Shown in pieces: positions 45,395 to 58,106 of a DNA stretch of 64,000 nucleotides. This DNA comes from Tachypleus tridentatus (lineage: Eukaryota > Arthropoda > Merostomata > Xiphosura > Limulidae), in the NCBI RefSeq assembly GCF_004210375.1, contig NC_134830.1, positions 167,593,874-167,657,873 on the forward strand, given 5' to 3'. Numbering within the stretch: the stretch's first letter is position 1; each line of letters starts with the position of its first letter. A model generated the notes under the pieces. The model did no database searches, was not told where the DNA came from, and saw only the letters and a program-made list of their open reading frames with translations. Both the position numbers and the translations under genes were made by a program.

Positions 45395-45650
45395 TAGGTT
45401 TTGTTTTTGTGAATTTCGCGCAAATTTACACGAGGGCTATCTGCGCTCGCTGTCCCTAATTCAGCCGTGTAACAATGGATGAAAGGCAGCTTGTCATCAC
45501 CACCCATCGCCAACTTTCGGGTTACTCTTTTACCAACGTGGGATTAACAGTAACGGTTGAAAGGGTGAGCATGTTTGGTGTGATGAGGATTCGAACCCGC
45601 GACCTTCAGATTATAAGTCGAGTGCCTTAATCACCTGACTGTGCGTTTTT
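45395..45650 (-). mobile_element. SINE, Lys-tRNA-like family
   Basis: Minus-oriented; an internal deletion removes part of the AATAGTGGGATTGACC...CCCACGG region; head and B box (reverse GATTCGAACCCGCGA) kept. Confidence 0.85.
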
Positions 45651-45804
45651 CTAAGAATTTATTGTATAGTTTGAGCTTCAGGACAAACTATTCTCTGAAT
45701 AACTTTTTTAATGTGTTTGCACATTTTGATTAAATATAAATCTAACGACTTACTTTCTAACCCATCAGTATGAAACTGTTCTTTTCTACCAACTGTTATA
45801 TTAG

Positions 45805-45920
45805 CTCACAATGGCTCAGCAGTTAGCCTAAAGACTTACGACACTAGAATTCGGGTTTCAATAAAGATGGTTGGAATAGCATAGATAGTCCATGATGTAG
45901 CTTAGCACTTAACAATAATT
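45805..45920 (+). mobile_element. Old CACAGCGG-type SINE
   Basis: TCACAATGGCTCAGCAGTTA head, CGGGTTTCAATAAAG B-box remnant, body ATAGCATAGATAGTCCATGA. Confidence 0.6.
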
Positions 45921-46738
45921 ACACCTAATGCTTATAGTTCCAATTAGAAAATTGACAAATGCACGGTATAGAACCAAGTGAACGTATACATATGGCTGAC
46001 TTCCAAGTATCTGTTTGTGAACGAGTAAGCTCTTTTTTTAATATAGAAGCTATTTTTATTGACTCTTGTAAGGTCTTAAAATAAACTGAATGATTAACTA
46101 CGTCACAATCATCTGAGGCATGTTCAAGCAAACTCATCTTGTAGTTGATATCATATTTCCATATTTCTTCACACCAGATGACAGTTTTCTTCTCACATGG
46201 CTTTTACATTTCCACTAAGAGGACTTTGCTAACTCGTATGAAAAACATGTAAATTTGAGATTCACGAAACTGAAGCCTGAATCTAATCAAATCAACTTCG
46301 CGTATAAATCACTTTTGGTTACAAATTATATTGAGAACTTATTCTTGGATAATATGCTAGACGTTTTGATAAAAATCCTAATTTCTAAAACCGGCCGTAG
46401 CTGTCGACGATCGCTGCTGTGTTTTATCAACTTAAAACAGTTTCACAGTTACATTGATCCTGGTATACTTTAGACACTGTGAAAAATCTACACTTAGTCA
46501 TTTTTTGAACTTAGAACAAGTCTTAAGCTATTGTAAAATCATATAATATTTTACCCTCAAAGGGAAGTACTGAGTGTTAAGAAAAAAACTTAATTTACTA
46601 TATAATTATAAAATAAAATAAAAACTGAAGGAGGTTATTTTTATAATTATTATTTTCTATTATTTATTCATCAAATCTTAAAAATAACCACATAGACGAT
46701 CTATACTTTGATAAATTGTTTAGGCAGAGTATTCATGG

Positions 46739-48538
46739 TGAAACTTTGAAGAATGGACGGCTACTGCCTCTTGTGGGGACACAAGTGTAGAGGACGACGT
46801 TTCGAAAGTCTTCCACCTTTTGGCTTCAGGTCAGTGTGTGTGCAACAACAACAAACCATGGCAGGAGTTTCGTTTAGAGATAGAGAAGTCTGACGAATTC
46901 TCTCCCCATAAGGGGTGTTCAGGAACGTTTATCTATCTGCGCGTGGGAGTTCTCCTATATTTTATTTGATTTGTTTGATACAGTGAAGTGAAGTGAGGCA
47001 GTATGAACCTGTCAAGTGAGAATGCCGAGCGAGACGAAGGCGGCACAATAAAGGTAGGCAAGGCCAGAGTCCAGTCCGAAAAGTTATATGGCAGACGAGA
47101 CGAAACATCAACCTAAAAGGCACGATTCGGGGCTGGCCAAGGATCAATGGATCAAGTTGCCCTGGCTGGGATCTAGAGATTTAATGCCTCGGATTTAGGT
47201 GTGTGGGTAAACGGGAATAGCCCGAGAAAACCCAGGGTGCCGAAAACTCTACCCAGACCGTGACCGGAAGTAGCTGGAAAGGAAATCAGGGTTAATAACG
47301 CATACAGGAATAAAACACGTGACTTAAGGCAAAGATGCGGAAGTAGCTAATTGGATGGTGACTTGGAAAACGACTTGCCGTTAACTTGAAAAATTTTGTT
47401 TGTTTGTTTTAATTTTGCGCAAAGCTACTCGAGGGCTATCTGCGCTAATCGTCCCTAATTTAGCAGAGGAAGACTAGAGGAAAGGCAGCTAATCATCACC
47501 ACCCACTGTCAACTCTTGGGCTACTCTTTTACCAACGAATAGTGGATTGGCAGTTACATTATACCCCCCCCCCCCACGGCTGAAAGAGCGAGCATGTTTG
47601 GTGCGATGGGGATTCGAATCCGCGACCCTCGGATTACGAGACGAGTGCCTTAACCAACCTGGCCATGAGGACAAATCTTGTAAAGTCAGGGAGGAACTTC
47701 AGGTTGAACCTGTATTCACATCTGACACCCAGAAGTGATGAGGAAAATCGTGAGAGTGGAGGTGACTCGACTGGATGTTTTTTCTTTAGTGTATTGTTCT
47801 TTAACGGTCTGGGATGATTTGTGTCTTCTTGCAATTTTAGTTTGTATCTTCTGAGTGTTAGTGATCTGGTTGTCTGTTTCAACTGACGCTTTGGTGGTCG
47901 TGATTTGAGTTTGGCATATGGTTGTAGCACACGGAGTTGAACTTGGGGTCTGGCAGGATCTGTTACATTTCTTCTTTAGATTAGGTCGTAGCTGTGGTTG
48001 ACCACGTCGTCAGTCTGAGTCTCATTGTCTTTGGTCCTGATGGTGAGTATTGGGATGTTGCTGGTAGTAGGGGTTAGCGGCATTGTTGCATGAATAAATT
48101 TGCGTGTTTTTCCTGGCTGGTTGTTGATTTAGCGGTAAGTCAGTGGCTGGTTGTGGGAAGTCTTCAGTTTATTGTCTATGTTGTAGTTGTCTAGGGAGTT
48201 TAGATATCTATAGCTGGGTGGAGCGACAACGAGGGTGTTCGGCACTGTGCTTGTAGGTTGTAACTATCCTGAAGAATTTAGTGGCTTGATTGGTATGTTT
48301 GGAGAAAATCCGATAGATGGCACATATCTCAGTCTTGGTTTGGCATTCTGTGGCATGTTTGATTTCTGCAGGGTGAATGGGTATGTCGACGCCTCTGAAA
48401 AAAACAACAGAGAATAGATTAATAGAGCTCTTCGTGGGCGAACAGCTGACGTTGATTTCAGTGTTCTGATTGGAGAAGATATTTCCTTACGCTTGTGTTT
48501 TCACAGCAGGCAGTTGCCGTCCATTCTACAAAGTTTCA
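46739..48538 (-). mobile_element. Candidate Penelope-like or other retroelement with about 30-bp inverted ends
   Basis: The left end (46739-46768, TGAAACTTTGAAGAATGGAC) and right end (48509-48538, its inverted copy with two mismatches) bound 1800 bp of higher GC. Minus-strand 3' sequence GAAGCCAAAAGGTGGAAGAC with TTTCGAAACGTCGTCC resembles Penelope-like 3' regions. Scraps of open frame at 47.7-48.4 kb (minus) are hydrophilic and unrecognised. Both flanks carry TAGACGATCTAT. A Lys-tRNA-like SINE is nested at 47397-47670. Classification is uncertain. Confidence 0.5.
47397..47670 (-). mobile_element. SINE, Lys-tRNA-like family, nested
   Basis: Full-length minus copy inside the 46.7-48.5 kb element, so it is younger than that element. 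It contains a run of about ten C residues (47565 onward) in the body. Confidence 0.9.
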
Positions 48539-48639
48539 TTATAGACGATCTATGCTGTGCATATTAACGTGTTTGTCGTCCTGGAGTGTTCTTTAGACCG
48601 TAGAACACTAAAAAACAACTTACAGTCAATGGCTGATTT

Positions 48640-48790
48640 AAAGTTGTGTGAGGCCGGGGGCTAATACTTTTTATGGGCTTTACATTCCATATAATTTTAC
48701 ATAGAATAAAATTATTAATGGACCTCCCATTAAACCCATGGATCCTGGGGCTTAGCCCCCTCTAATCCTCAACTAAATACGCCACCGCTT
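48640..48790. repeat. Unclassified interspersed repeat, GGGGCTTAGCCCCC
   Basis: The palindrome GGGGCTTAGCCCC with ATTAAACCCATGGATCCTGG and a GGGGGCTAATAC start looks like a dispersed repeat end; no family named. Confidence 0.35.
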
Positions 48791-49054
48791 ATAGTTACAA
48801 ATACAGTCTGGTGAAGCCTCCAGCACCAGAATAAAAATATTAATGTTTTAAAGTAAGAAATGTCAGAAAATACTTTTAATATTTAAAATTCGCTGCTCAT
48901 AAGATACAGAAACATAACATTACATGAGTGTATTGTAACTGTCTTCCGATAACGAATACATGAGCCTTTATTCGCGTTTCAAAATGTTAAAACATGAGTT
49001 TTATGAAGTGGTATGTAAAAATCTCTACTTTTTATCGTTGGCATTTTCCTTTCG

Positions 49055-49170
49055 TTCTCCGTTGGTACAACGGTAAGTCTATGGATTTACAACGCTAAAA
49101 CCAACGGTTCTATTCTTTTCGGTGGACTCGGTCGATATGGCTTTTCTGTAAAAAATCACATAGGTTTCCT
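49055..49170 (+). mobile_element. SINE, GTACAGCGGTAAG family
   Basis: CTCCGTTGGTACAACGGTAA head, TTACAACGCTAAAACC, B-box remnant GGTTCTATTC, then GGTGGACTCGGTCGATATGG. Confidence 0.78.
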
Positions 49171-49669
49171 TTTTAACTTCAAACGTTTATTAAATAACTT
49201 CCACAAAGCATATCTTTTTTTCAGTTTACTTTTTTATTAGGTTTGTTTTATTTTATTAAATATCATATGTTTTATAACTGTTTTTCATCATTATAACATT
49301 TGATGTAGAATATTTTAGCTATTTATCTCAGATAGTTCGTCTTTCATTCATAGTAACATTGAGTCTGTGAAATTGTTGACACTTGTTTCGTACAAACAGC
49401 ATTTATTTTTATGTTCTTAATTTTTCATGTTAAAAAATCTATATTTTTATTAATTTAATTAAAGTCTTGGAAGTTTCTTTGCAATAATCGAACGTAACAA
49501 TGAATAACGCAAACTGGTTTAACAAATTAACATTCAGTCGGCATTTCCTTGGATTTCACTATTACTTCACATCAATGTGACATACTTTCAGTGAGTTTTA
49601 ACGTATTGGACAGTTTTAAATTACAAATTTAAAAGTACATTCAGTAAGTGCTGGATAAAAAGTTAGTTA

Positions 49670-50031
49670 CCGTGTTTCTCCGATAATAAGACCTACCCAT
49701 AAAATAAGACCTAGTGTTATTTTTGGGGATAGTTTTAATATAAGCCCTACCCTTAAAATAAGCCCTAGTTAAGAGTGGCAGGAAGAGGAAAGAAATAAAA
49801 AAAATTAATTTATTAATTAGTTTAATAGTTAGTTAATTAGTTTGCTTAAGTATTAATCAGTTAGTTTAATAGTTTAATAATAGTTTATTTTAAATGGTTA
49901 GTTTAATAGTTTTACTTTGTAACTTCATTTTTTAATATATCAAAATAAGACATCCACCGAAAATAAGCCCTAGTGTAATATTTTGGAGTGAAAATTAATA
50001 TAAGCCCTGTCTTATTTTCGGAGAAACACGG
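49670..50031. mobile_element. MITE with about 23-bp terminal inverted repeats
   Basis: Ends CCGTGTTTCTCCGATAATAA and the matching inverted TTATTTTCGGAGAAACACGG are flanked by TA on both sides. Inside, ATAAGCCCTA-type motifs repeat in both halves and a TTAGTTTAATAGTT-rich centre separates them. No coding capacity: a non-autonomous DNA transposon. Confidence 0.82.
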
Positions 50032-50274
50032 TATTAAGATTAAACTTAGTAGTGTAGTGCTATAATTCTAAACTTACTGTCTCTTTGTTTAATAGCAATT
50101 AGGAAGCGAAGGACAATGTTAAATTACGTTAGATTTTTATTTTCTAACTGAATTAAAACGTATCTGACTTTTGCAGCACGCCAAGAAGGCGCGCGTCTTT
50201 CCAACACATGTGGTCAAAGTCATTTCATACAATTATATTATTGTTATTGTTTTTGTTTGTATTTTATTACAGCA

Positions 50275-50365
50275 AACCCACATTATGCTATCTGCTGTGT
50301 TCACCGAGGAGAACCGACACCCTGATTTTAGCGTTTTAAATTCCAAGACTCCCCGCTGTCCCAGT
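50275..50365 (-). mobile_element. SINE fragment, GTACAGCGGTAAG family
   Basis: Minus copy with ATTATGCTATCTGCTG body, ACCGAGGAGAACCGACA B-box region and GACTGGGACAGCGGGGA head. Confidence 0.65.
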
Positions 50366-50917
50366 CGGGAATCTAAAATATTATCCACATGGAGACGTTT
50401 CACCACGTGCTACAGATTAAGATGACATCAGTGATCTTTTTTATAAGTTTCTATAACAATTCCTGTTACGTCCCGTTTTAAGTTACTTATATAAGTACGA
50501 AGACTTATAAATGTTTAATATTTTAACTTAAAAGAAATCTCAATGACTTCTTGCTTACACACTTGAAAGTTGCAATCTCTATGACGTCTTCTCAGATACT
50601 TAATGTTTTTTGTTTTGGAAAATAGTTCAAGAGCAAACTTGAAAATTCTGAGATTAAAGCGAATATTTGTCAGTTTTAAATTAATTTTATTTAAGAACAT
50701 TTCTCGTAAGTTTAAATACAACGAATAACATGTACATTTTTTTCTTAACAGAACAGATTGAATGTTTCAAGGTTTTCTAACTGGATAACAACAAAATATC
50801 CACATTAAACGGTTGAAAGACAAAGTTTTCATTAATTGTCACTATTAAAAGTTTGCTAATTTATTTACTACTGTCTTTATCTATGTATTAACAATTTTTG
50901 TAGCGCCAGCAAAATAC

Positions 50918-51230
50918 TGATTGGACTACGTTATGAAGTATTTCAATCTTAATGATTGAACTACACCATCAAGTCTTTCAACCTTACTTTCCGGTTGGAC
51001 GACACCATGAAGTATTCCAACTTGATTTATTAGAATACACCATAAAACCTCATAAATGAAATGACTAGATAATACCATAAAGTATCTCAGTATTATTGAC
51101 TCGGCTGCACCATGAAATATTTCAACCTTAATGACTATACTACATTAAGAAGTCTTTTAACATTACTGAGTGGAGTACACTATGAATTCTCAGATTTTTA
51201 CTGATTGGACTATACTTTTGTAACGTATTA
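50918..51230. repeat. Degenerate tandem repeat, about 40-bp period
   Basis: Units of ATTGGACTACACCATGAAGT followed by ATTTCAACCTTA-like text recur about seven times with many changes; a further relic is near 52055-52110. Confidence 0.65.
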
Positions 51231-51239
51231 TAATTTATC

Positions 51240-52370
51240 TTGGAAGAATTTTTGATTTATTATGTTATGTACGTTACGTATTACAATTTCAAGTACCGGA
51301 AATTTAAATTTAAAAATCGAAGTTAATTAATGTTAACACGTATTAATTTTTTGATGTTTGACAACAAGTGTGATACACACAATTTTCTTTCTTAACAAAA
51401 ATATATTTTGATATACAAAAACAATACGGCTTTAATAATAGCTATTAAAAAAAATTGTTTATATACAAAAGTTTTATGCACTTAGACACAATACTGAGTG
51501 TTCTATCTGGTCTGTAACTGAATACTTTGTCGACGGTTTACGAAGCGCAAATTACTTTTATATTGATGCAAAGATACACATCACTTAATGTGAATACTAG
51601 CTAGCTCTATTCTTCACACGTCAGATTTTTTCCCGAAAAAAATATCTAATGTGCTCTTAGAAATGCTAAAGTCTGAAGTTAATTCACTGCAGTTTGTAGT
51701 GTTCGAAATCTATAAACTTTTCAAATAGCTGTAGTTTTCCGATTAATAACTGTTTTTCACAATTATAGCTTCTGAGGCTTATGGCATACTGGCTGTTGCG
51801 GCCCAAGAATATTATTACACTGTCTCTTCTCGTGTTGATTTATGGACTTTGAGGATACATTTTCAAAAATTCACTTGACAACAATACTCTCAATCACTAG
51901 CGTCACGTACACACCTAGTATATTGTTGATTCTTACGCTTGAGAATATTGTACGAATTTAGAGAACAGGCTGTACTTTCGCAATACACATTTAACTGTAT
52001 AAATTACATACATTTTAAAATATATAATTAACTAAAAGAAACATTAAAATAAATACACTATGAAGTTTCCAAACCTTACTACTGAACTATACCATGAAAT
52101 CTCTCAACAAGCTCCGAGTATCGGACTAAGAGCCATAGATGAGTAATAGAGCATCGAATAGAGAGAATTTGTATTTCCTAACAGACAGTATGTCTTGAAA
52201 TAATGATTTTTGAACATCGTTTCAGCAGAACACGAAAGAGCCGAAACGTTGTGCAGCTTAAGTGTTTTCAGGAATTTTCCGTTTAAAAGTACATGTAAAT
52301 ATAGTCCGTATGTGAACTGTATTAAAAACTACGTGTCAAGTAATCATTTAACTGTTTGAAACGTCATTTC
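51240..52370. other. AT-rich DNA, no recognisable gene
   Basis: Near 52200-52265 a GAGCCGAAACGTTGTGCAGC stretch resembles the short GAAACGT motif of Penelope-like 3' ends; otherwise nothing identified. Confidence 0.4.
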
Positions 52371-52375
52371 TAAAG

Positions 52376-52634
52376 CTTTGTTTGTTTGTTGAATTTCGCA
52401 CAAAGCTACTCGAGGGCTATCTGTGCTTGCCGTCCCTAATTTAGCAGTGTATGACTAGAGGGAAGACAGCTAGTCATCACCACCCACCGCCAACTCTTGG
52501 GCTACTCTTTTATCAACGAATAGTGGGATTGATCGTCACATTATAACGCCCCCACGGCTGAAAGGGCGAGCATGTTTGGCGCGATGGGGATGCGAACCCG
52601 CGACCCTCAGATTACGAGTCGCACGCCTTAGCAC
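52376..52634 (-). mobile_element. SINE, Lys-tRNA-like family
   Basis: Minus copy with tail, body and most of the head; ends at GCACGCCTTAGCACG, so the 5' 15-20 bases are missing. Confidence 0.9.
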
Positions 52635-52717
52635 GATTTATAAAGCAAAAACAAAAAAGTGAATGTCTTTTATAAAATGTATGAATATCACAAATGTTTC
52701 AAGTCAAAATAATCAGC

Positions 52718-52850
52718 CACCCCCATCAGTGTGCCACCGCTATGTCTGCGGACTTACACTGCCAGATAACAGGTTTGGATATCCGTGGTAGGCAGTGTAG
52801 CGATAGCCTATTGCGTAGTTTTGTACTTAATTCAGAACAAAAATAAATAA
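52718..52850 (+). mobile_element. SINE, CACAGCGG family
   Basis: CCCCCATCAGTGTGCCACCG head, GTTTGGATATCCGTGG B-box region, GGCAGTGTAGCGATAGCC body and TTAATTCAGAACAAAAATAA tail. Confidence 0.75.
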
Positions 52851-52854
52851 TCAA

Positions 52855-55800
52855 ATTTTTCTAAAGAAAATGTTATTGCGACATCTATTAGTACATAAAG
52901 CAACTATAAATAAAATATAAACGGTGAAAAATAGTAATAGTCAGTCTTCTGAAACATTAGTGTTAAACACTGACAGGAAAAGTAAATTTATAATTTACTA
53001 CTAAATTAATTTTGTGTATAAAAATAAGGTTCGATAATTTTCTGAGTAATACGATAAACTAAAGATAACTAGCATTCTATGGAATCGCCCTGGCGTGAAT
53101 CACTGAACGATCTAATACTAAGATGGTCACGGAGAACTTTTTTCCAAGTTAGACACAATAACATACTAATACATGGTAGGGATAACCAGTACTATCTGTT
53201 ATAAGACGTTTTAAAACATTGTTTTAACAGGGAGCTAGTACTGAACAAATAAGTTAAACTAGATAACGTGTAATAGTGTTTTTAGCCAGTTTTTCCTAGT
53301 ATAAAGTTACACATTTATGTCTAAAGAGGCTTAACGTTCATTCATTGGATAGAAGACTAAATTTCCTACGATACTTAGGAAATCTTACATATGTATAAAG
53401 ACAAGACATTAAACACACGTATATTTGAGTGTAAATATAGGAGAGACATTAAACTACGAAATATAATTATTTTACGATTATACAGTTATGTAAGTAGGTA
53501 AAATAGCCGTTTATCATGTTTTAATACGGTCTTCTTCTGTCTCAACGTCAATAGTCTGATAAAGATTACACTGACGTCTGTAATTGAGTAACAGTCAGGT
53601 GTAATGAGTAGAAACAGAAGTAGTTATAAATTAATTGTCTGTATTCTGAAATAAATGTTTTTATCTGGTCATGAAGTTCAGGTTTAAGACATCAGTCTTA
53701 CCAAACATCTTAATTATTTTTAATTATGACAATGATAAAAAGAGTTTGGAGTTGTGACATAAGGTGAAAATTTATTTTTGATACAATATAAAAGGAATAC
53801 TAAAGTTGTCCATATTACCACAGAATACAGGTATTTAAGAGGAACAGTTGAATTAGCTGTCTCCCTCTCTCGGTGGTTTAATGAACAAGCTATAATTCAG
53901 CACAGCCGTTCTACGACCCAAGATTCTGCTCATATACTAATGTTTCAAATAATAGTACAAAGTCATCGCTTTTAGCTAAACATAGTAATGAAACTAAACT
54001 CATGATTCAATAGGGGGGAAAAAAACTGTTAGGTTAGCAAAATCTGCAAACATAAACAGCTGTAATATCCTTGAACATATTGAGATAACCAAATGCAATG
54101 AACATAATTTGAAAGTATTAAATTAGGTTAAACGACTATAGAGAAATATTTTTAAACACAACGTAACATTTTTTAAGTTAAAATCTATATGAATTTGAAG
54201 ATGTTGTTTCGGGAATAATATATATAGGTCTTAATTATTGTAATATATTGCACTCTAAAGATGGCGCAATAAGCAGTCGAAACTTGAAGGATACGAGATT
54301 GTTCATAGTCTCATAGTAAAACTATTAAGTGAAATAAAAACATATTGTGATTTGAAACTGGAGACAGTCCAATATTTAAATATTTATTATATACTATTAG
54401 TTGTTGTTTTTTTCCTTCAGTGTTGTAAAATGTGTCCAATATTATTATGAAGTGTTGTATATCGCCAATGGTCACTTGGCCACTAAAACAAAGACGTAAA
54501 ACAATAATGTATCCGTGAAGAACAGAAAGACAATTGTGTGAATTTTCAGTGACAGATTTATTAAAGAAAAGGATAACGTTTAACAGTACTTATTAAATAT
54601 TTAAATAATGGTATTTGTCTTGTCAAAGAAAGCAACAATAGAAAAAAACAACAATAAAGTTGTCCAGAATCTTAACATAACTAAATATAAAATTGAATTA
54701 ATGGTAAAACCTTGGTTTGTACAAATTAACATGTGAATGTAGAAATATTCATATAAGTCAAAATAAAATAAATTTATAATACGAAATATAAATTCAAGAG
54801 TTCATGAATCACCTGAACAGACGACGTCCAATGATACAATTCACAGTTTGATCTCACAAAACATTGGCGTTATACAAAACAAGAAACACGATTCATAAAC
54901 CACAGGAGTTTACAAAACAACATAAAGTTAGTGTAAATCACCATTTCTGTGTGTCACGTGATGTGTTTGCTTTCTTAAATCTCTCTTCACCATATGATAA
55001 CACAAGTAATCAACATTTCCATGTTGCAGTCACAGCTGATGATGTACTAGAAAGTATCCCTTTCAGATTTCCAAAGTACATTAGCCTTTCTGAGCAAAGC
55101 GTGTGTTACACGAATTACCCTTTTCAAATATACAACAAAGGGTTTTCGTTATTCATATATGCTGCAAATGAAAGACATTATTTCTTCAACATACAGTATC
55201 TATGTTCATGAGTTGTCATTGTATGATTGGTATATGCAAGTACACATCGTACTGAACTGATGAAAGTATTGTTACATCTACATGTATTTATGCAGAGTGT
55301 CTGAAAGTGATCTGTTTCAAGAGTAAATAAAACTAATATTAAGAGTAACAATGTATCTTACAGAGTGAATAATTGTTCTCATGATTCCTGGTATACACAC
55401 GTTTAGTAACGTTACAACGGTACAAACTGCAACGTTAAGCGTCCATTACAGGACGTTATTTCATTACTGACTAACTGACAGACAATACACTGCTATATAA
55501 TGGCATGAGTGATTAAAACAGGAGCTGCTTTAGACAGCTTGCGCTGCTCTTTCTGAAAAATTATACTAGTGCTGTCATAAGCATTAGTTACAAATAACAG
55601 TATTTCCACATGTATACTAATATGTAGTTCTAATGTATACTAATATCCATTTGCTAATAAAGCTCACGTTAGTGACTGAATGTTTTGTACGCACTTCTAC
55701 GTCCACCTAAAATGTGTTTCAGCTTTAATGTGAGCCAATAATAGATCAACAGTCTTGGAAAAATCGGTCACAAGTCAGTACTTGGAAAACTCCAGAATAC

Positions 55801-55905
55801 TCATAGTTTTAAGTTCTTACCCCTGTGAGTTTCACACATCATCGCTAAATAGAATGCAAGAAAAAAATATGACCTTTGTATGCACGAGTATAACTTTACA
55901 AATAT
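52855..55905. other. AT-rich DNA, no recognisable gene
   Basis: A 115-codon plus-strand frame (54864-55211) lacks any known domain, signal peptide or convincing splice sites. At 54250-54340 a CGCAATAAGCAGTCGAAACT stretch with AAATAAAAACATATTG could be a retroelement 3' end. Confidence 0.4.
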
Positions 55906-55909
55906 ATCC

Positions 55910-56035
55910 AGTCTCCAGCTGATACAGCGGTAAGTCTACGGATTTACAATGCTAAAATCAGGGTTTGGAATCCACTCATCAGTGGACTCACTAGATAGTC
56001 TGATGTTGCTTTGTTATAAAAAGACACCACACACA
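55910..56035 (+). mobile_element. SINE, GTACAGCGGTAAG family
   Basis: CCAGCTGATACAGCGGTAAG head, TTTACAATGCTAAAATCAGG, body GATAGTCTGATGTTGCTTTG and ACACCACACACACAG tail. Confidence 0.8.
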
Positions 56036-56169
56036 CAGATATATCCCTAGTTTTAATTTCAAGACTTTTATTTTTCCTTTCACTGACTGAAATATCTGAA
56101 CAAATAACAAATCAAATACTTGTATGGAATGTTTAAAGAGAAAATACATTCTCAGATAAAACAAGTGAA

Positions 56170-56410
56170 GTTTGCAAAACCTTGTGATTAGGGCTCTTGA
56201 CTCATAATCTGCACGTTTCAGGATTGAAACCCACACTCAAAAATACGTATCTTTTTTAACTTTATAGTCATTATAACGTAGTGGTCAATCTCAGTATTTA
56301 TTATTAAAAGAAGTTGGAAGTAAGTGTTACTGGACAATACCTTCCCTAGGTTCATCAGTTCGAAATTAAGGATGGTATCAGGGATTTAAAATTTTTACAA
56401 CCAACAAAAT
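56170..56410 (+). mobile_element. Old Lys-tRNA-like SINE
   Basis: Recognisable by CTTGACTCATAATCTGCACG, GTCATTATAACGTAGTGGTC and TACCTTCCCTAGGTTCAT; heavily mutated. Confidence 0.6.
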
Positions 56411-57021
56411 AAAGGTAAAAGTTGTGATAAATTCCTTTCATCTTTCATCTTTCGTTTTTATAACACTCTCGAAATTGTGTAGGTTTTAGTACTTCAAGAT
56501 TTTTCCACAACTATTCTACTGATCCACATATCTATCTCTTAATTCAACTTAGTTTAATTTAAACAAAACATTATAAACAAAAATTGCGTAAACTCTCTTT
56601 GCAGCCTCTCCGTGCGAGCTGCATTAGCAGATAAAGAGTGACATGAAACATTACATAAAAATACTCTTTTATATGTTTTTGTTGGCAACATAAGATATAG
56701 AGACACTCATTCTTATTTTAACTTGGTCTTTTCTTAGCTATCAAAACCTCATTTGCTTCATTGGTAATCGTCCTGTACAGGTATTTTTATCCTGCATACA
56801 GTAGGTATTGTTAATAAGAACAAGGTGTAGGTACTCATTAACTGGTCCAAGCCAATCGTTCTTGCTTAAGACATCTATATCAAAACATTATATCTTAAAT
56901 GTTTCGCTGTGGTGAAACCTGTGTTTGGCTTTAGGCTAGGCTGGACATTATTTTGGAATGTAATGTTTGTATTATTCATATTTTTCACTTTTTATAGAAG
57001 ACAAAATATCATCTCTTGCTG

Positions 57022-57180
57022 TTGTGACTACTATCCGTATCAAAGTGAAACATAATGAACTATAAATCTGTTAAATCATTTCTTAAAAATAATAATAACT
57101 TCTGATCAGAGTAAATTATGTACTGGAGCAAACTTCAACACAAAGCTGGCCATCAATGTAAGTGAATTAAAAATAATCTT
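57022..57180. repeat. Left arm of a 159-bp inverted repeat
   Basis: It is the reverse complement of 58107-58265 with few mismatches (one seen internally, others possible at the edges). Spacer is 926 bases and contains a SINE fragment. Confidence 0.95.
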
Positions 57181-57659
57181 CAAAAAATTGAAGGTCATCT
57201 TTTACATAACTCCAACACTAAAATACAAAGTTGATGTGTTTTTTTTTAATTTTTTCCAAAGAAGGCTCTGCCTTGGTGTGAAGAAATAACTATTTTCCTG
57301 GGAAAATATTTCATAAATAAAATATAAGTGAAAAAATAACATATCTATCGACTGTAAAACACAACTGTTTATGACAGATACAAAGAACAGAGTTCCTCTA
57401 TATCAAGTTTGGTGCATTCCAAAATTAAATGATGGTATTGAACTTTGATGCACCCTGTTATTAATTTGAACTTTCTTGACTGTTGAATTTTGATGTTGTG
57501 TCAATACACTTAATGAACCAAAGTAATATTGAAAATAAAATTGTAATATTGAATAAACTTCTATGAAAGACACAAATTTCGTTTTAGATAACTTACAGTT
57601 CAGAGTATATGTGAAGGTACAAGTTTACATATTTTAAAATGAAATCATTGTAAGACCTC

Positions 57660-57760
57660 AATGTTAAAACGGATTTACAACTCTAAAATCTGGACTTCGA
57701 TTCCCCTCGGTGTACACAGCAGATAGCCTAATATGGCTTTGCAATTAGAAACACACACAC
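57660..57760 (+). mobile_element. SINE, GTACAGCGGTAAG family, 5' truncated
   Basis: Begins at GGATTTACAACTCTAAAATC, with B box CTTCGATTCCCCTCGG, GCAGATAGCCTAATATGGCT and an (AC)n tail. It lies inside the spacer of the 159-bp inverted repeat. Confidence 0.82.
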
Positions 57761-57974
57761 ACATCTGGATAGTACAAATAGACATGATATAAATAGGTTA
57801 CAGTTTCGATACATTTCATTTTATGTAAGTAGTTCCAGTCGAGCGTGTTACCTAAGTACTTCTATTTATTGTTAATTTCATTAATTGTGCTTGCTACGCT
57901 ATTTAATATAGCGAATTTCATTAATTTATTATTATCATCTAAATTATTTTACATTGTTAGCTCAGTATTTAAAA

Positions 57975-58085
57975 CTAACCTAAATCTCTTCAGCTGGCCG
58001 AACCTCATGAGATATTATTAGGATTACGGCCGAAATATTTCTTAAAAACGACGGTATCCAACTAATGATATAATACCTTCTGATC
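57975..58085 (+). mobile_element. Possible Penelope-like 3'-end fragment
   Basis: AGCTGGCCGAACCTCATGAG, then GGCCGAAATATTTCTTAAAA and a TAATGATATAA end. Weak similarity in layout only. Confidence 0.25.
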
Positions 58086-58106
58086 TTTGTTAGTAAAAAC
58101 GTTAAA

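Noticed and set aside
45925..46137. Minus-strand frame with SDDCDVVNHS...
   Set aside because: Protein-like composition and an in-frame extension upstream, but it is closed by a stop after about 18 codons and matches no family I know; possibly a transposon relic.
54864..55211. Plus-strand 115-codon frame
   Set aside because: Longest non-repetitive unexplained frame, but without domain, signal peptide, splice support or GC rise; length is not remarkable for 64 kb.
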